From: Mycobacterium sp.
GTDB taxonomy: Bacteria > Actinomycetota > Actinomycetes > Mycobacteriales > Mycobacteriaceae
Direction: 5' to 3'
Assembly: GCA_031292665.1 (NCBI GenBank)
Contig: JARLGR010000127.1
Location: forward strand, 28,139 to 92,138
DNA length: 64,000 nucleotides
Shown here piece by piece: positions 1 to 9,085 of this stretch. Within the stretch, counting starts at the first letter, position 1. Each line of letters starts with the position of its first letter. Under the pieces are notes generated by a model. It did not search any database. It was not told the origin of the DNA and worked only from the letters and a program-made list of their open reading frames with translations. The translations under genes were made by a program, and so were the position numbers.

Positions 1-291
1 CAACCTCCCAGCCGGTGCGTCAGGAGGGAACCGTGATCGCTGTGTCGGCGGACTCGGTGACAGCGCGTAGCGCCAACGGTTGACACGCAGACCTACCCGG
101 TCAACCAGGACACCACCGGCATCACCAGGGGCGGGTATCGAAGTTCTTCCGCACCTTCGCATTTCGCGGTCAATGATCGTGTCGAGATCGTCGGGACAAT
201 CCGCGGTGCGGCCGCGCTTGCTAGGGTCGTCGCCGACCATGACGCTGGGCGTGGGGACGGGCCGCCGACGGGTCTGATTGATCCGGGCTAA
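1..291 (+). pseudogene. 3' end of a DUF5666-like protein, frameshifted, cut by the window edge
   Basis: From base 3 one frame reads QPVRQEGTVIAVSADSVTAR and then meets a TGA at 81-83. Shifting one base, the frame from base 82 continues the same kind of protein (DTQTYPVNQDTTGIT, then FAVNDRVEIVGTIRGAAALA, then VADHDAGRGDGPP) to TAA at 289-291. The alternation of short beta-strand segments and the 'V-x-G-T-V-x-A-V ... V-N-D-x-V-E-I-V-G' pattern resemble the small beta-barrel DUF5666 family. The simplest reading is a gene that begins outside the window and carries a one-base lesion near base 81. The family call is tentative; the coding character of both frames is clearer. No function is assigned. 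The 110 bases after it hold nothing recognisable before the next gene. Confidence 0.45.
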
Positions 292-401
292 GCGTAGTCC
301 GTGCCGCACGCTCCCTCGTGCCGGCTGAAGACAACACACCCTGTCGGCCCGGGCTCCTGAGTGCTTAGTATCTGAAGGCGTTCGAGCCACGGGAGGCACC
401 A

Positions 402-755
402 ATGAGCGACCACGAAGTGCGAATGATCGTCTTGTCGACGGACGACCTGGACGAATCGATCCGGTTCTACAGCGAAACCCTCGGCATGCCGCTGAAGTTC
501 CGCGATGGAGCCCACTTCGCTGCGCTCGATGGCGGCGCGGTCACCCTCGCATTGGCGACCGCCGTGGACCACCCCATCCCCGGCCAGGTCGTCGTCGGCA
601 TCAAGACTGTGGATGTCGACGCCGCGGCGCAGGCGGTCGAGGCCAGTGGCGGCGGCATCATCAAGGCCCCGTACGACGACGCCCACGAGCGCCGCGCCGT
701 GGTGTACGACAACAAGGGCAACGGAGTGGTCTTCTACAAGCCGTTGGCCCGCTGA
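402..755 (+). CDS. VOC (glyoxalase/bleomycin-resistance fold) family protein
   Basis: This 117-residue single-module protein has the VOC fold signature. The N-terminal strand and helix read VRMIVLSTDDLDESIRFY, followed by the loop SETLGMPLKF, a central ALDGGAVTLAL strand, and a second half ending VYDNKGNGVVFYKP. VOC proteins act as dimers in the cytosol on small molecules, as lyases, dioxygenases, epimerases or drug binders. The last strand usually supplies a metal-binding Glu in a 'GN-x-x-E' context; here it reads GNGVVFYK with no Glu, so metal-dependent catalysis is doubtful. The start is supported by GGGAGG about 6 bases upstream. It stands alone, 180 bases before a broken AraC gene. The substrate cannot be inferred. 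Confidence 0.85.
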   Translation: MSDHEVRMIVLSTDDLDESIRFYSETLGMPLKFRDGAHFAALDGGAVTLALATAVDHPIPGQVVVGIKTVDVDAAAQAVEASGGGIIKAPYDDAHERRAVVYDNKGNGVVFYKPLAR

Positions 756-935
756 CGCACCGCTGGGAGCGCCTCGACTGATCCGCGAAGCCACCCGCGT
801 AATCGGTGCCGCGTTCTCTGCTGCGGCAGCAGAACCGTGCGTCATCGTGACTTCCGTCGGCGCATGCTGGACAATCGGGTTGTCGTGGGCTCAGGGACGG
901 ATGCCCGTTGTTGTTCTCTGCGCGAAGGACGAGTG

Positions 936-1897
936 ATGCCGACCGTTTTATTCGACACCACAGACCTCGGTGAAGCCGAAGAGAAGCTGAGTGCGAACTT
1001 CGCGCGGGTGAAGCTGGCGACCCCCGCCGGTGAGGATCCGACGAGATTGCGGATGCTGCGCTCCACCATCGGCTCCATGACGCTCGACGACACGTATCTG
1101 AGTTGCGACGTGAACTATCGGATGGAGCCGCCGGGCAGGGTTCTGCTGTGTCGGGGCTACTCGGGCGTGGTCGAGGGGCAGCACCCGCACCATCCGCGCG
1201 TAGCTGTCGGCACGGGCCAAGTCGCCGCCCTCGGCGCTCTCGACGGCGTGCCGGTGGTCGGTGAGGGCCACCGGGCACACCTCATGGTCGTATCCATCGA
1301 CAGAGGACTGTTAAGCGAAGTCGCCGCTACGCACGCTCTCTGCGATGTCGAACCGGTCCGTCTGACCGGTCAAGCGGCAGTGTCACCGGAGGGCCGGCCG
1401 GCACCTCCTCGACGTCATCGACTACATCTGCGCGAAAGCCGCCACCAATCGGCATGCCTCGAACAACCCCTTGGTCGCGGGCGCGGTGCAGCGGTACTTG
1501 GCGGCGGCCATCCTTACGACTTTTCCGAGTACCGCACTGCTGGAGCCCACCATTGAGGACCGCAACGACAGCACACCGTTGTTGCTGCGCCGCGCGGTGG
1601 CCCTCATCGACGACAACGCCCACAGAGACATTTCGCTGACGGACGTCGCGCGCGACGTCTATGTGACCCCGCGTGCGTTGCAGTACATGTTCCGCAAAGC
1701 ATCGCGACTGCACTCCCAGCGAGTACCTGCGCCGGGTGCGATTGCACTACGCCCACCTCGAGTTGGTCGACGGCAACCGCGCCACGACGACCGTCGGGGA
1801 GGTTGCGCGACGCTGGGGATTCGGCAACCTGGGCCGTTTTGCGGTCCTTTACCGTCAGACCTACGGCCGGAGCCCGCACGTCACCCTGCGCGGCTAG
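936..1897 (+). pseudogene. AraC-family transcriptional regulator, broken by two frameshifts
   Basis: Three frames must be joined to recover one regulator of about 320 residues. Frame one, from ATG 936, gives the N-terminal sensing half (DTTDLGEAEEKLSANFARVK, RMEPPGRVLLCR, VVSIDRGLLSEVAATH). A one-base loss near 1393 moves the frame to HLLDVIDYICAKAATNRHAS and the AraC DNA-binding half (RRAVALIDDNAHRDISLTDV, TPRALQYMFRK). An extra A in the AAA run at about 1697-1699 shifts it again to HRDCTPSEYLRRVRLHYAHL and GEVARRWGFGNLGRFAVLYR, ending TLRG. The final stretch is the second helix-turn-helix of AraC proteins, including the typical F-x-R-x-Y-R-x-x-Y-G-x-S-P ending. The pieces match an AraC protein over full length, so this is a recently inactivated gene or carries sequencing errors. 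It could not make an intact activator as written. Confidence 0.85.
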
Positions 1898-1981
1898 TCA
1901 CCTGCTGCACCCTTCCGCTTGCCGGACAGTGTTAGTTCCCCACGGCGGCAACGGGATTGAGGCGCATGCTAGGAGGTCCAG

Positions 1982-2248
1982 TCACCTGCCCGTGCGCTCG
2001 CGATGTTTACATCCCGGCCAGCAGCAGGGCCTGCGCTGGCCTTCCTCCAGTTCCTCCCGGGTGCGGCGGATGCGCCGCTGCCGGGTCGCCTCCTGCTTGG
2101 CATCCTCGATCCAGCAGATGAATTCGTTGCGCGCCAAGGGTGTGATGTCTTTCCAGGCCGCGAGCGCCGTGGCGTTGGCGATCAGCGACTTGCGCAGGTC
2201 CGCGGGCAGCTCGTGCACCACCCCACCCGGCACCGGCTGACTGTTCAT
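1982..2248 (-). CDS. YdeI/OmpD-associated family protein
   Basis: This small cytosolic protein (88 residues) begins MNSQPVPGGVVHELPADLRK and contains LAAWKDITPLARNEFICWIE and DAKQEATRQRRIRRTREELE. That is the C-terminal module of the YdeI/OmpD-associated family: a 'W-x-x-L-T-P-x-x-R-x-E-F-x-x-W-I' core followed by a basic helix. The tail is short and Cys-rich (CCWPGCKHRER). YdeI in enteric bacteria has been linked to peptide and stress resistance, but the mechanism is unknown, and no role can be inferred in an actinobacterium. It lies tail-to-tail with the damaged AraC gene and shows no clear operon partner. Confidence 0.75.
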   Translation of the reverse strand: MNSQPVPGGVVHELPADLRKSLIANATALAAWKDITPLARNEFICWIEDAKQEATRQRRIRRTREELEEGQRRPCCWPGCKHRERTGR

Positions 2249-2482
2249 GGGCCCAGGGTAGCGAGCATCCTGGACCGGCCGCCCAACTCACGTAATTGCG
2301 AGCAGTCCCGTTGCGCCAGGCGGGATTCTCTCCTAGTCGCGCATGGGCTCGCGCGACTACGGCGGTCCGCTCACTGTGAGCTGTTCTTCGTGCGCCAGGC
2401 GCGCGCTTATCGGCTAGCGCGAACAGCAGCGAAAGGACGAGCCGATTTACGTGGTGCACAGCCTCCCGGTAGGGCAAGGCGG

Positions 2483-3376
2483 CTAGTCAGCGACCAAATG
2501 CGCGCTGTCGTCGTGCAATTCGTCGCGGCGTAATGCCATCGGGGTCAGGGCGGGGACGTCGCCGCCGGCGATGACGGCGCGGGTTATCGGGGTCAGCGTT
2601 TGGAACAGAGTTTCCACCTCGTCGTCGTTGAGGGCGTCGAGCGCCGACAGGCCAAGGGCATCGGTCGTGAATTCGATCCGGTCTTTGAGTTTTCGGCCGG
2701 CACTGGTCAGCGACCCGTCCTCGCGGAGCAGACCCCGCTCGGCCAGGCTTTGCTCCTGGTGACGCCACGCCGCCTCGTCGTAGTCACGGGTTCGCGCGAT
2801 GTAGTCGCGAGGGAGTCCGCCGGCGGCGGCGTGCAACACGTTGGACTCCCGCCCCGAGATGCCGGCGGCCGTCAACGCCGCCACGTGCGCGTCCCCGCGC
2901 TGCTCCCGCAACAGTGTCGCGGCATGCCACAGCGCGGCCAGGGGATCGTCTGGCCACGGCAGCGCGCAGTTCGCCGCGAACAGCGGGCGCCCGTCCAGCG
3001 GGGCGTGGCGCGCGGCCTTAGCCGCCAACTCGGCCGCGACAGTGACATTTTCATCCGTGTCGAGCCCGCAGCGGCGCAGCGCGGCGACCGCGGAGTCCTG
3101 CCGGGCGCGCAGGGCGGCTTCGGGACCGGCGATCTGCCACGCCGTCGGCAAAGCCTTGGCGACTCGTTCGGGGGCGAAGTTATAGAAGATTGCGGTCACC
3201 ACCTCCTGCGGCACGGTGCCCAGCGGCGCCGACCGCGCGGCGAAGTAACCCATCCAAAAGCCCCGGTAACCCAGCCCGTCCAGCGCCGTCCGCACCTCCG
3301 GGGCGAAATAGGTCACGCCATGTACCGGCTCGAAACGAGCGAAGAAGCGTCGCGCCAAATTCGGTTCTCTCTGCAC
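2483..3376 (-). CDS. SCO6745/SalK-like helical protein
   Basis: This 297-residue all-helical protein matches the actinobacterial SCO6745 family, also called SalK-like. It starts ARRFFARFEPVHGVTYFAPE, continues GYRGFWMGYFAARSAPLG and AIFYNFAPERVAKALPTAWQ, and has a C-terminal half with LPRDYIARTRDYDEAAW and LSALDALNDDEVETLFQTL. The 'R-S-A-P-L-G ... V-x-x-x-F-Y-N-F-x-P' sequence is the family hallmark. The C-terminal half resembles a MarR-like winged fold with a 'G-R-x-x-K-D-R-I-E' turn. The biochemical role of the family is not established. A GTG start at 3376 is the best available. It is divergent from the 2-dehydropantoate reductase gene, with under 100 bases between the two. Confidence 0.75.
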   Translation of the reverse strand: MQREPNLARRFFARFEPVHGVTYFAPEVRTALDGLGYRGFWMGYFAARSAPLGTVPQEVVTAIFYNFAPERVAKALPTAWQIAGPEAALRARQDSAVAALRRCGLDTDENVTVAAELAAKAARHAPLDGRPLFAANCALPWPDDPLAALWHAATLLREQRGDAHVAALTAAGISGRESNVLHAAAGGLPRDYIARTRDYDEAAWRHQEQSLAERGLLREDGSLTSAGRKLKDRIEFTTDALGLSALDALNDDEVETLFQTLTPITRAVIAGGDVPALTPMALRRDELHDDSAHLVAD

Positions 3377-3468
3377 CGTCGCAGTTAACCACCCGCGGCT
3401 GCACTTGGGTGGCGCGACGTAATTTCGCGCATAGCCTTGTGTCTAAGAAACGATGGAAGGCGTGGCAA

Positions 3469-4518
3469 TTGCAGCACCGTTACGTGATCATTGGCGCCGG
3501 CGCCATCGGCGGTACCGTGGGCGGGGTGCTCACCCGGGCCGGGGTTCCGGCGGTCTTGGTGGCACGCGGCAGGCACGCCGAGGTCCTGGCGGCGGATGGC
3601 TTGATGTTGCGAACGCCGGACGGCACCTTCTCCACCGCAGTGACCACGGCGTCGCGGCCCGAGGACGTGGAGTTGACCGACCGCGACGTGCTGATCTTCG
3701 CGACGAAGACCCAGCAACTCGATGCGGCGTTGCAGGAATGGGCGGATCGGCCAGTCTATGACCAGGATGGTGTCGTCGGGACCGCCGGCGAGCGCCTGCC
3801 GGCGATGACCGCGCTCAACGGCGTTGCCGCCGAGGAGAAGTCGCTGCGCTATTTCCGTCGGGTATTCGGCATCTGCGTCTGGATGCCCGCGGTGCATGTC
3901 GAGCCCGGGGAGGTGATTGTGCAGTCCTGGCCGGTGGCCGGCCAGTTTCATATCGCACGGTGGCCCGCGTCGAGCAGTACGCAGGAGGACGCCGCGCTAT
4001 TGGCGGGACTCGCCGAGAGTTGGGGCCCCGCGGGAATTCTCGTGTCTCTTCCCGATGACGTCGCTCCGTGGAAGTACAACAAGCTCTTGAGCAACCTCGG
4101 CAACGCCGTGGGCGCCCTGACTCGCGAGGCCGCCGATGCGGGCGAGGTAGTCACCGCGGTGCGCAGCGAAGGCGAAAAAGTGTTGCGGCACGCGGGAATC
4201 GAATTCGTCTCGTTCGAGACGTCCACGGCGGCCCGGGCGGACGGACCAACCATACGCCCGATACCCGGCTGGGACCGCGGACCGAGCAACTCCACCTGGC
4301 AGTCCTTGAGCCGCAACACCGGCAACGTGGAAACGGACTTCCTGAACGGCGAGATCGTCCGGATCGCGCACCGGCACGGCCACACGGCGCCACTCAACGC
4401 GGCGTTGGCGCGAGCGGCGCGTGCGGCCCTCCGCGACGGCCTGGGGCCGGGTGAATATTCGGCGGCGCAACTGGCCGAATTGCTGGGTATCGGCGCCCGC
4501 CCTCCGTCGGACTCATAG
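3469..4518 (+). CDS. 2-dehydropantoate 2-reductase family protein (ApbA/PanE)
   Basis: This is predicted to be an NADPH-dependent ketopantoate reductase-type enzyme, in the pantothenate/CoA pathway or acting on a related 2-oxo acid. The Rossmann glycine motif is at the very N-terminus (YVIIGAGAIGGTVGG), followed by FATKTQQLDAAL, the substrate-contact region MTALNGVAAEE, and the helical C-terminal dimer domain carrying WKYNKLLSNLGNAVGAL, in which the K-x-N is the expected catalytic/binding pair. I place the start at TTG 3469 because GGAAGG sits 8 bases upstream and the protein then begins MQHRYVIIGAG. An upstream in-frame GTG at 3439 is possible. At 349 residues it is longer than E. coli PanE (about 303), mostly in the C-terminal domain. 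Its 3' end overlaps the converging amidohydrolase by 6 bases. Without a pantothenate neighbour, a secondary-metabolic role is equally likely. Confidence 0.8.
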   Translation: MQHRYVIIGAGAIGGTVGGVLTRAGVPAVLVARGRHAEVLAADGLMLRTPDGTFSTAVTTASRPEDVELTDRDVLIFATKTQQLDAALQEWADRPVYDQDGVVGTAGERLPAMTALNGVAAEEKSLRYFRRVFGICVWMPAVHVEPGEVIVQSWPVAGQFHIARWPASSSTQEDAALLAGLAESWGPAGILVSLPDDVAPWKYNKLLSNLGNAVGALTREAADAGEVVTAVRSEGEKVLRHAGIEFVSFETSTAARADGPTIRPIPGWDRGPSNSTWQSLSRNTGNVETDFLNGEIVRIAHRHGHTAPLNAALARAARAALRDGLGPGEYSAAQLAELLGIGARPPSDS

Positions 4519-5547
4519 TCCAAGCAGTCTTTCGGCGTTGAGGTGCGCGATCTTTTCCTTTTCGGCCGGGTTGATCGGCATCTGATCGAGGAACTGCCGG
4601 GCGGCCTTCATATTGCCGTAGGGGTAGTCGGCGGTGAAGACGATGCGGTCGATGCCGACCACGTTCACCATGGCCAGATAGGCGTTGAACGACAGACTCC
4701 AGGTGGGATCCACCGCACCCGGCTCCTGGACGAAGAAATCCCCGGCAAGGATGCCGCCGTAGAAGTTCTCACGCAGGTACTCCTTGACGGTGCGTTTCAG
4801 ACCGCTCTCGTTGACGGGAAACGCATAGTCGGCCCGCCACGCCATCCAGCTCAGCGCTTCGAACTGGTGCCCCACAATGATCTGCAGTGTCGGGAACCGG
4901 TCGAACACGCCGCCCAGGATCAGGCGAAGACAGTGGATCCCCGTGTCGATGTGCCAGCCGGCGCCGGCGGCCGCCAACCGCGCCGAGACGAGCGGGTCGA
5001 ATCCACCGTAGCAGGCCTCGATTACCGGCTGCGGCGGTATGGTGGGATGCAAATAGATTGGCACGCTGAGCCTTTCGGCGCATTCGAACACCGGCCAGAA
5101 GAAGGAGTCGTCGAGGTAGCGCCCGTTGACGTGGCCGTTGATCAGGGCGCCGACGAAACCGTGCCCGCGCACGACGCGCTCAAGTTCTTCCGCGGCGGCG
5201 GCCGGATCGCGCATCGGCAGGGTGGCGAAGCCACGGAACCGGTCGGGGTGCCTGGCGACCGCTGCGGTTACGGCGTCATTGGCGTGCCTGGCCAGTTCCA
5301 CCGCCGAGCCCGGCGCCAGTGTCTCCGGACCGGGGACGGTGTGCGAGAGGATCTGAACGTCGATGCCTGCCGCGTCCATTGCCGCGATGCGCCCGTCACC
5401 CAAATCGGTTATGCCGGGGGGCGATTCGCCGGCCGCGCCGGTCTTCACGTAGCCCGCCTGCTCGAGCAGGCCCAATGCCGCGTCATTGTGGTGCGCGTCG
5501 AAGGTGGCCGGGAGCTTGTAATGCTCCTCGAAACCGATGACCTTCAT
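4513..5547 (-). CDS. Amidohydrolase-2 family metal-dependent hydrolase/decarboxylase
   Basis: This is a TIM-barrel amidohydrolase of the ACMSD/gamma-resorcylate decarboxylase group, 344 residues from ATG 5547. That start has a strong GGAGAGG just upstream and gives the canonical beginning MKVIGFEEHYKLP. The first metal motif is E-x-H-type (FEEHY), as in many non-oxidative decarboxylases. Other landmarks are FRGFATLPMRDP, VPIYLHPTIPPQ (metal His), IIVGHQFEALSWM (catalytic His) and the terminal Asp in VFTADYPYGN. Such enzymes decarboxylate or hydrolyse aromatic or enol acids in the cytosol using Zn or Mn. It ends overlapping the reductase gene and is preceded on the same strand by a CPBP protease gene about 90 bases away. 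The substrate is unknown. Confidence 0.85.
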   Translation of the reverse strand: MKVIGFEEHYKLPATFDAHHNDAALGLLEQAGYVKTGAAGESPPGITDLGDGRIAAMDAAGIDVQILSHTVPGPETLAPGSAVELARHANDAVTAAVARHPDRFRGFATLPMRDPAAAAEELERVVRGHGFVGALINGHVNGRYLDDSFFWPVFECAERLSVPIYLHPTIPPQPVIEACYGGFDPLVSARLAAAGAGWHIDTGIHCLRLILGGVFDRFPTLQIIVGHQFEALSWMAWRADYAFPVNESGLKRTVKEYLRENFYGGILAGDFFVQEPGAVDPTWSLSFNAYLAMVNVVGIDRIVFTADYPYGNMKAARQFLDQMPINPAEKEKIAHLNAERLLGL

Positions 5548-5641
5548 CACCTCTCCTTCCGCTCTGCTCGACTCCCGAGGACCGACCCCGAGCCGGCGCC
5601 TCACCGCGGCGGTGGCAGGGAAACTGCATTACTTTGGCCGC

Positions 5642-6493
5642 TCACGATGAGGGGATGGCGCCAACCAGACCAAGCATCAGCACGACGCCTGGCAGCAGAT
5701 TGGTCACCTGATGCGCGACGATGCTGGCCAACAGACCACCGGAATACCACCGCGCGAGCGCGAGCGGAATGGCCACCACCACCAACAGGGGCGCCCGGGT
5801 GAACTCGAGGTGGGCAAGCGCGAACACCAGGGTGGTGACCACCATGGCGACCCACTGCCCCCAGCGCCTGTCCAGCGCTCCCCACAGCAGTCCGCGGAAG
5901 ATAATTTCTTCACACAGTGGCGCGATGACCACCACGATGAGGAATACGGCCACCGCCCACGGCCAGGAGGTCCTGTGCCCGCCGAAGACCCTGCCTACGG
6001 TGGAATTCGCGCCCGGTCCCACGATCGACGCGTAGACGACGGATGCCGGGATCGTGACCAGCAGCCCGCCGAAACCGAACGTCAGCCCAAGCCGTAACCC
6101 ACGCCACGACCAGCCGAGGCGCAGGTCCGTGCACGGACCGTTGCCGCGCAACTGCGTGATGAGCATCGCCAGTCCGGCCGCGGTCGCCGTGGGAATCACC
6201 AGCGCCAGGGCGAGAGTGCCGGCGGAGACGGGACGGGTACCGATCCAGAAAACGGCGAGCGAAGCCGAGACTGCGAGGTATACCAGCTCGACCAGCACGA
6301 AGGCGCCCAGGCCCCACCGATGCGGCTGCGGTGCTGAATCGGAAGCCGGTGCGCGCTTCCCGCCGCCCGGCGGGCCGGCCGCGACGGCATCGTAGGCCGG
6401 CTCTGCTTCCACGGTCGTGACGCTACCGCAGGGCGCTCGGCGGACACTTCGGGTCGCACGGCCGCTTGAGATGAGTGGTGGCACGCAGGACAC
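5642..6493 (-). CDS. CPBP-family intramembrane metalloprotease (type II CAAX protease-like)
   Basis: This integral membrane protein (up to 283 residues) carries all three CPBP/Abi motifs. These are the Glu pair APLCEEIIFRGLLWG (E-E-x-x-x-R), the F-x-x-x-H motif VFALAHLEF, and the H-x-x-x-N motif IVAHQVTNLLP. About seven or eight hydrophobic segments surround them (for example FVLVELVYLAVSASLAVF and PWAVAVFLIVVVIAPL). In eukaryotes this fold removes the AAX tail of prenylated proteins; in bacteria it is linked to bacteriocin self-immunity and peptide processing, usually with unknown substrates. The N-terminal 50 residues are hydrophilic and Gly/Pro-rich. The true start is unclear: no convincing ribosome site precedes ATG 6493, and a GTG at 6412 would trim 27 residues. 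Confidence 0.85.
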   Translation of the reverse strand: MSCVPPLISSGRATRSVRRAPCGSVTTVEAEPAYDAVAAGPPGGGKRAPASDSAPQPHRWGLGAFVLVELVYLAVSASLAVFWIGTRPVSAGTLALALVIPTATAAGLAMLITQLRGNGPCTDLRLGWSWRGLRLGLTFGFGGLLVTIPASVVYASIVGPGANSTVGRVFGGHRTSWPWAVAVFLIVVVIAPLCEEIIFRGLLWGALDRRWGQWVAMVVTTLVFALAHLEFTRAPLLVVVAIPLALARWYSGGLLASIVAHQVTNLLPGVVLMLGLVGAIPSS

Positions 6494-6664
6494 CGGGGCG
6501 CTGCGGGACCACCGACGATGCGTTCGGTTAAACCGAGGCCGTCGATCCGATTAGTAACGCGAACACAACACCGTGCGCGGAGCGAGCTGACAGCACCCTG
6601 TGTCGGAAAGAGTTCCGTCCAATCACGGATGCGCGGCCCGAACGCCGGAAGGGGCACACCGGAC

Positions 6665-7441
6665 TCATCGCGGACTCTTCTCGCCGGCTTCCACAGCAAC
6701 GGAGAGTCTGTTCTCGGCGGGCGCCACGGGGCACGTCGCGTAGTCGGTGAATGCGCACGGCAGGTTCGACGCTCGGTTGAAGTCGATCGTCACTGTCCCG
6801 TCGGCGCCCGGCGCATCGATGGAAAGGACTCTGGCGCCAGGATATGTGGTCACGCCACTGGTGGCGTCGGTGAACAGCACCTGCAACCCGGTCGAGGAGC
6901 CACCGAGGGCGACCAACTGCGCAGCGGCGCCGGCCAGTTCGAAGTCGATGACACCAACGGCGTTGAGGTGGTGCTCGAGTCCTTGCACGACGGCACCCGT
7001 CGTGACGATCCTCGGCTGCACATACGGCGTGAATGCTCCTACCACACACCACCGCTCGCTTGGCGTGTAGGCAGGAATACCGTTGTATTCCTTCAGATGC
7101 GGAGACTTCGGATCATGCACGCGCAACGCGACCAAGCCGGTCCGGCGGATCACCTCGATACGGCGATGACCTGCCTCGACGAGCAGTCCTGGTGCGCCCT
7201 CGACCGGTTCGAGCCGTTCAGTGCCGTCGATCCCCTGGACGTAGACCGCATCGGCGTCCGCTCGCCACTGACCCGGAAGGTCGGCGACCGCATCGAATTC
7301 GTCTGTGAGCCAGTACAAGCCAGTGAGGCTCACCCAGCCCAACGGGTCAGCATAGTAGCGTTCGCGCTCGCTGTGCCACTGGTTCCACGCCGCCTCGAAA
7401 GTTACTTCTGCGGTAGCTGCGCTGGTAGCCATCACCCTCAC
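6665..7441 (-). CDS. DUF1684 domain-containing protein
   Basis: This protein of 255-258 residues matches DUF1684 over its full length. The N-terminal helix reads WNQWHSERERYYADPLGWVS, followed by LTGLYWLTDEFDAV, the central GIPAYTPSERWCVVGAFTPY, and the highly conserved C-terminal signature NLPCAFTDYATCPVAPAENR with the ending VEAGEKSP. The beta-rich C-terminal half with Cys, Asn and Arg in the P-P-E-N-R motif is diagnostic, but no enzymatic activity is established for the family. Two starts three codons apart are possible: GTG 7441 with GGAAGGG 4 bases upstream, or ATG 7432. It is transcribed in the same direction as the LLM/GNAT pair upstream, separated by about 60 bases. Confidence 0.85.
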   Translation of the reverse strand: MRVMATSAATAEVTFEAAWNQWHSERERYYADPLGWVSLTGLYWLTDEFDAVADLPGQWRADADAVYVQGIDGTERLEPVEGAPGLLVEAGHRRIEVIRRTGLVALRVHDPKSPHLKEYNGIPAYTPSERWCVVGAFTPYVQPRIVTTGAVVQGLEHHLNAVGVIDFELAGAAAQLVALGGSSTGLQVLFTDATSGVTTYPGARVLSIDAPGADGTVTIDFNRASNLPCAFTDYATCPVAPAENRLSVAVEAGEKSPR

Positions 7442-7502
7442 TTACCCTTCCGTCTTGTCGATTACTCGGACGGGTTAACCATTGCGACCGAAGCAAAAAC
7501 GC

Positions 7503-8573
7503 TCATAGCGAAACCTCTTTCGGTATCGACTGCGCGATGAGCGGCCGACTCGGAATGCGCTCACGGAGAATAGGGGCGACCTCTGACTGAAACAGTTCGA
7601 GGCTACGGCGCTGTTGGTCGGGAGTCACACCGTCGGCATCGGCACTGAGGTGCATCACCTCATGCCCGAGTTGCTCGTGGTAGCGACCCACCTTGTCGAT
7701 CACCTGCTCGGGGCTACCGACCAACGCCGAGCTTCGCTCGACGAAATCTTCAATCGAACTGAAGATCGCCGGGATCCCGACGCGACGCTGCGCCGCCAGC
7801 CGGGCCTCGAACGTCGGCCGGTAGGCGGCCACCGCTTCTTGTGACGTCGCAGCGACGTAGAACCCGGCGGTCCCGGCACCGACGAGGGCGTCCTTGGGTC
7901 GGCGGCCGCAGAACTCCCAACGCTGCCGATAATGACGAACTAGCTCGGCGTAGGGCTCGACGGGATTGCTCACATTGGCGGAGAAGACCGGGTCACCGTG
8001 AAAAGCCGCGAGGTCGACGGAATCCTTACTCGTTGCGCTGCCGTGCCAGATCCGAATTCGGCTCTGCAGCGGCCGGGGAAGTGTCTTGGCGTTGACGAGT
8101 GGCGGCCGGAACCGGCCGGACCACGTCACGTTCTCGCTCTCCCACAGCAGGCGGAACAGTTCGTAGCCTTCGCGATTACGGTCCCATTGATCGGCGGTGG
8201 TCACGTGGAACAACTCGGCCTGCGCCGCGCCGTTGCCCTTGCCGATGATCAGTTCGAGGCGCCCGCCGGACAGGTTGTCCAGCGTCGAATAGTCCTCGAA
8301 CGCGCGGACCGGATCGAGCAGGCTCAACGTCGTAACCCCGGTGAACAGAGCGATTTTCGAGGTGCGCGCCGCGATGTTGCTCAGCACTACCGGTGGGGAG
8401 GACGAGATGAACGGGTCCTCGTGACGCTCACCCACCGCAAAGCCGTCGAAACCCAGTTCCTCGGCCAGCACCGCTTTGTCGAGGACATCGCGCAGCCGAT
8501 CGGCCGGGCTCTTCTTCGCGCCCGAAACGGGATCAGGAACATGAGTAATGAGCGTTATCAGCAAAAATTTCAT
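7503..8573 (-). CDS. LLM-class flavin-dependent monooxygenase
   Basis: This 356-residue luciferase-like TIM-barrel enzyme uses reduced FMN supplied by a separate reductase to oxygenate a small substrate. It begins MKFLLITLITHVPDP and contains AEELGFDGFAVGERHEDPF, the FMN-phosphate loop ALFTGVTTLSLLDPVRAF, LSGGRLELIIGKGNGAAQ, and the distal VGSPEQVIDKVGRYHEQLGH. The start ATG overlaps the stop of the upstream acetyltransferase in an ATGA, so the two are almost certainly co-translated. Coupling of an N-acetyltransferase with an LLM monooxygenase recalls gene sets that N-acetylate a sulfur compound before oxidative cleavage. Here that is only an inference, supported by the larger organosulfur cluster at 24.6-33.2 kb. 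Confidence 0.88.
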   Translation of the reverse strand: MKFLLITLITHVPDPVSGAKKSPADRLRDVLDKAVLAEELGFDGFAVGERHEDPFISSSPPVVLSNIAARTSKIALFTGVTTLSLLDPVRAFEDYSTLDNLSGGRLELIIGKGNGAAQAELFHVTTADQWDRNREGYELFRLLWESENVTWSGRFRPPLVNAKTLPRPLQSRIRIWHGSATSKDSVDLAAFHGDPVFSANVSNPVEPYAELVRHYRQRWEFCGRRPKDALVGAGTAGFYVAATSQEAVAAYRPTFEARLAAQRRVGIPAIFSSIEDFVERSSALVGSPEQVIDKVGRYHEQLGHEVMHLSADADGVTPDQQRRSLELFQSEVAPILRERIPSRPLIAQSIPKEVSL

Positions 8574-9085
8574 CCGGTGCCCCGACAGACCAGCGGCTTC
8601 TCGAACGGATGCCGCCCGATTTCCTCGGAGTGCAACGACCGATCGTAGAGCGGGGTGTATCCCATCGCGAGGTAGAGGGCCACCGCCTCTGGCTGCCGCC
8701 ACCCGGTCGTGAGGTAGACGCGGGTATATCCGCGCTGCAGCGCGATCCGCTCCAACTCGGCAACGACGAGCTTGGCATAACCGCGGCGCCGGTACGCCGA
8801 CGCGGTCCAGATGCGCTTGAGCTCTGCCGTCGTCGAGTCGTAGCGACGGAACGCGCCACCCGCGACCGGCAGCCCGTTCGACATAGCCACGATGAGCGCA
8901 CCTCCCGGGGGGTCGAACTCTTCGGCAGGGTAGGTGAGTAGCTCGCTGTGCTTCTGCTTGGCGTCGCCGCCGTACCGGGTGCTGTACTCGATTGCGAGTC
9001 CTTCGAGCTGCGGCGCTGCGAGCGGGTCGGTCTGGTGGACGGCGACAAAGTCGAGAGCTTTGACAGCCCGGTGAGTTGTCGTCAC
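8570..9085 (-). CDS. GNAT-family N-acetyltransferase
   Basis: This is a 171-residue acetyl-CoA-dependent acetyltransferase. The GNAT core is clear: strand beta4 is ALIVAMSNGLPVAGGAFRRY, the acetyl-CoA pyrophosphate loop (motif A) is AELKRIWTASAYRRRGYAKL with the Q/R-x-x-G-x-G/A pattern as RRRGYA, and motif B is YTRVYLTTGWRQPEAVALYL with the usual 'A-x-x-L-Y-x-x-x-G-Y' (ALYLAMGYTPL). It is translationally coupled to the following LLM monooxygenase by a 4-base ATGA overlap, which suggests one pathway. The acceptor amine is unknown. The 170 bases upstream contain no other gene. Confidence 0.88.
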   Translation of the reverse strand: MTTTHRAVKALDFVAVHQTDPLAAPQLEGLAIEYSTRYGGDAKQKHSELLTYPAEEFDPPGGALIVAMSNGLPVAGGAFRRYDSTTAELKRIWTASAYRRRGYAKLVVAELERIALQRGYTRVYLTTGWRQPEAVALYLAMGYTPLYDRSLHSEEIGRHPFEKPLVCRGTG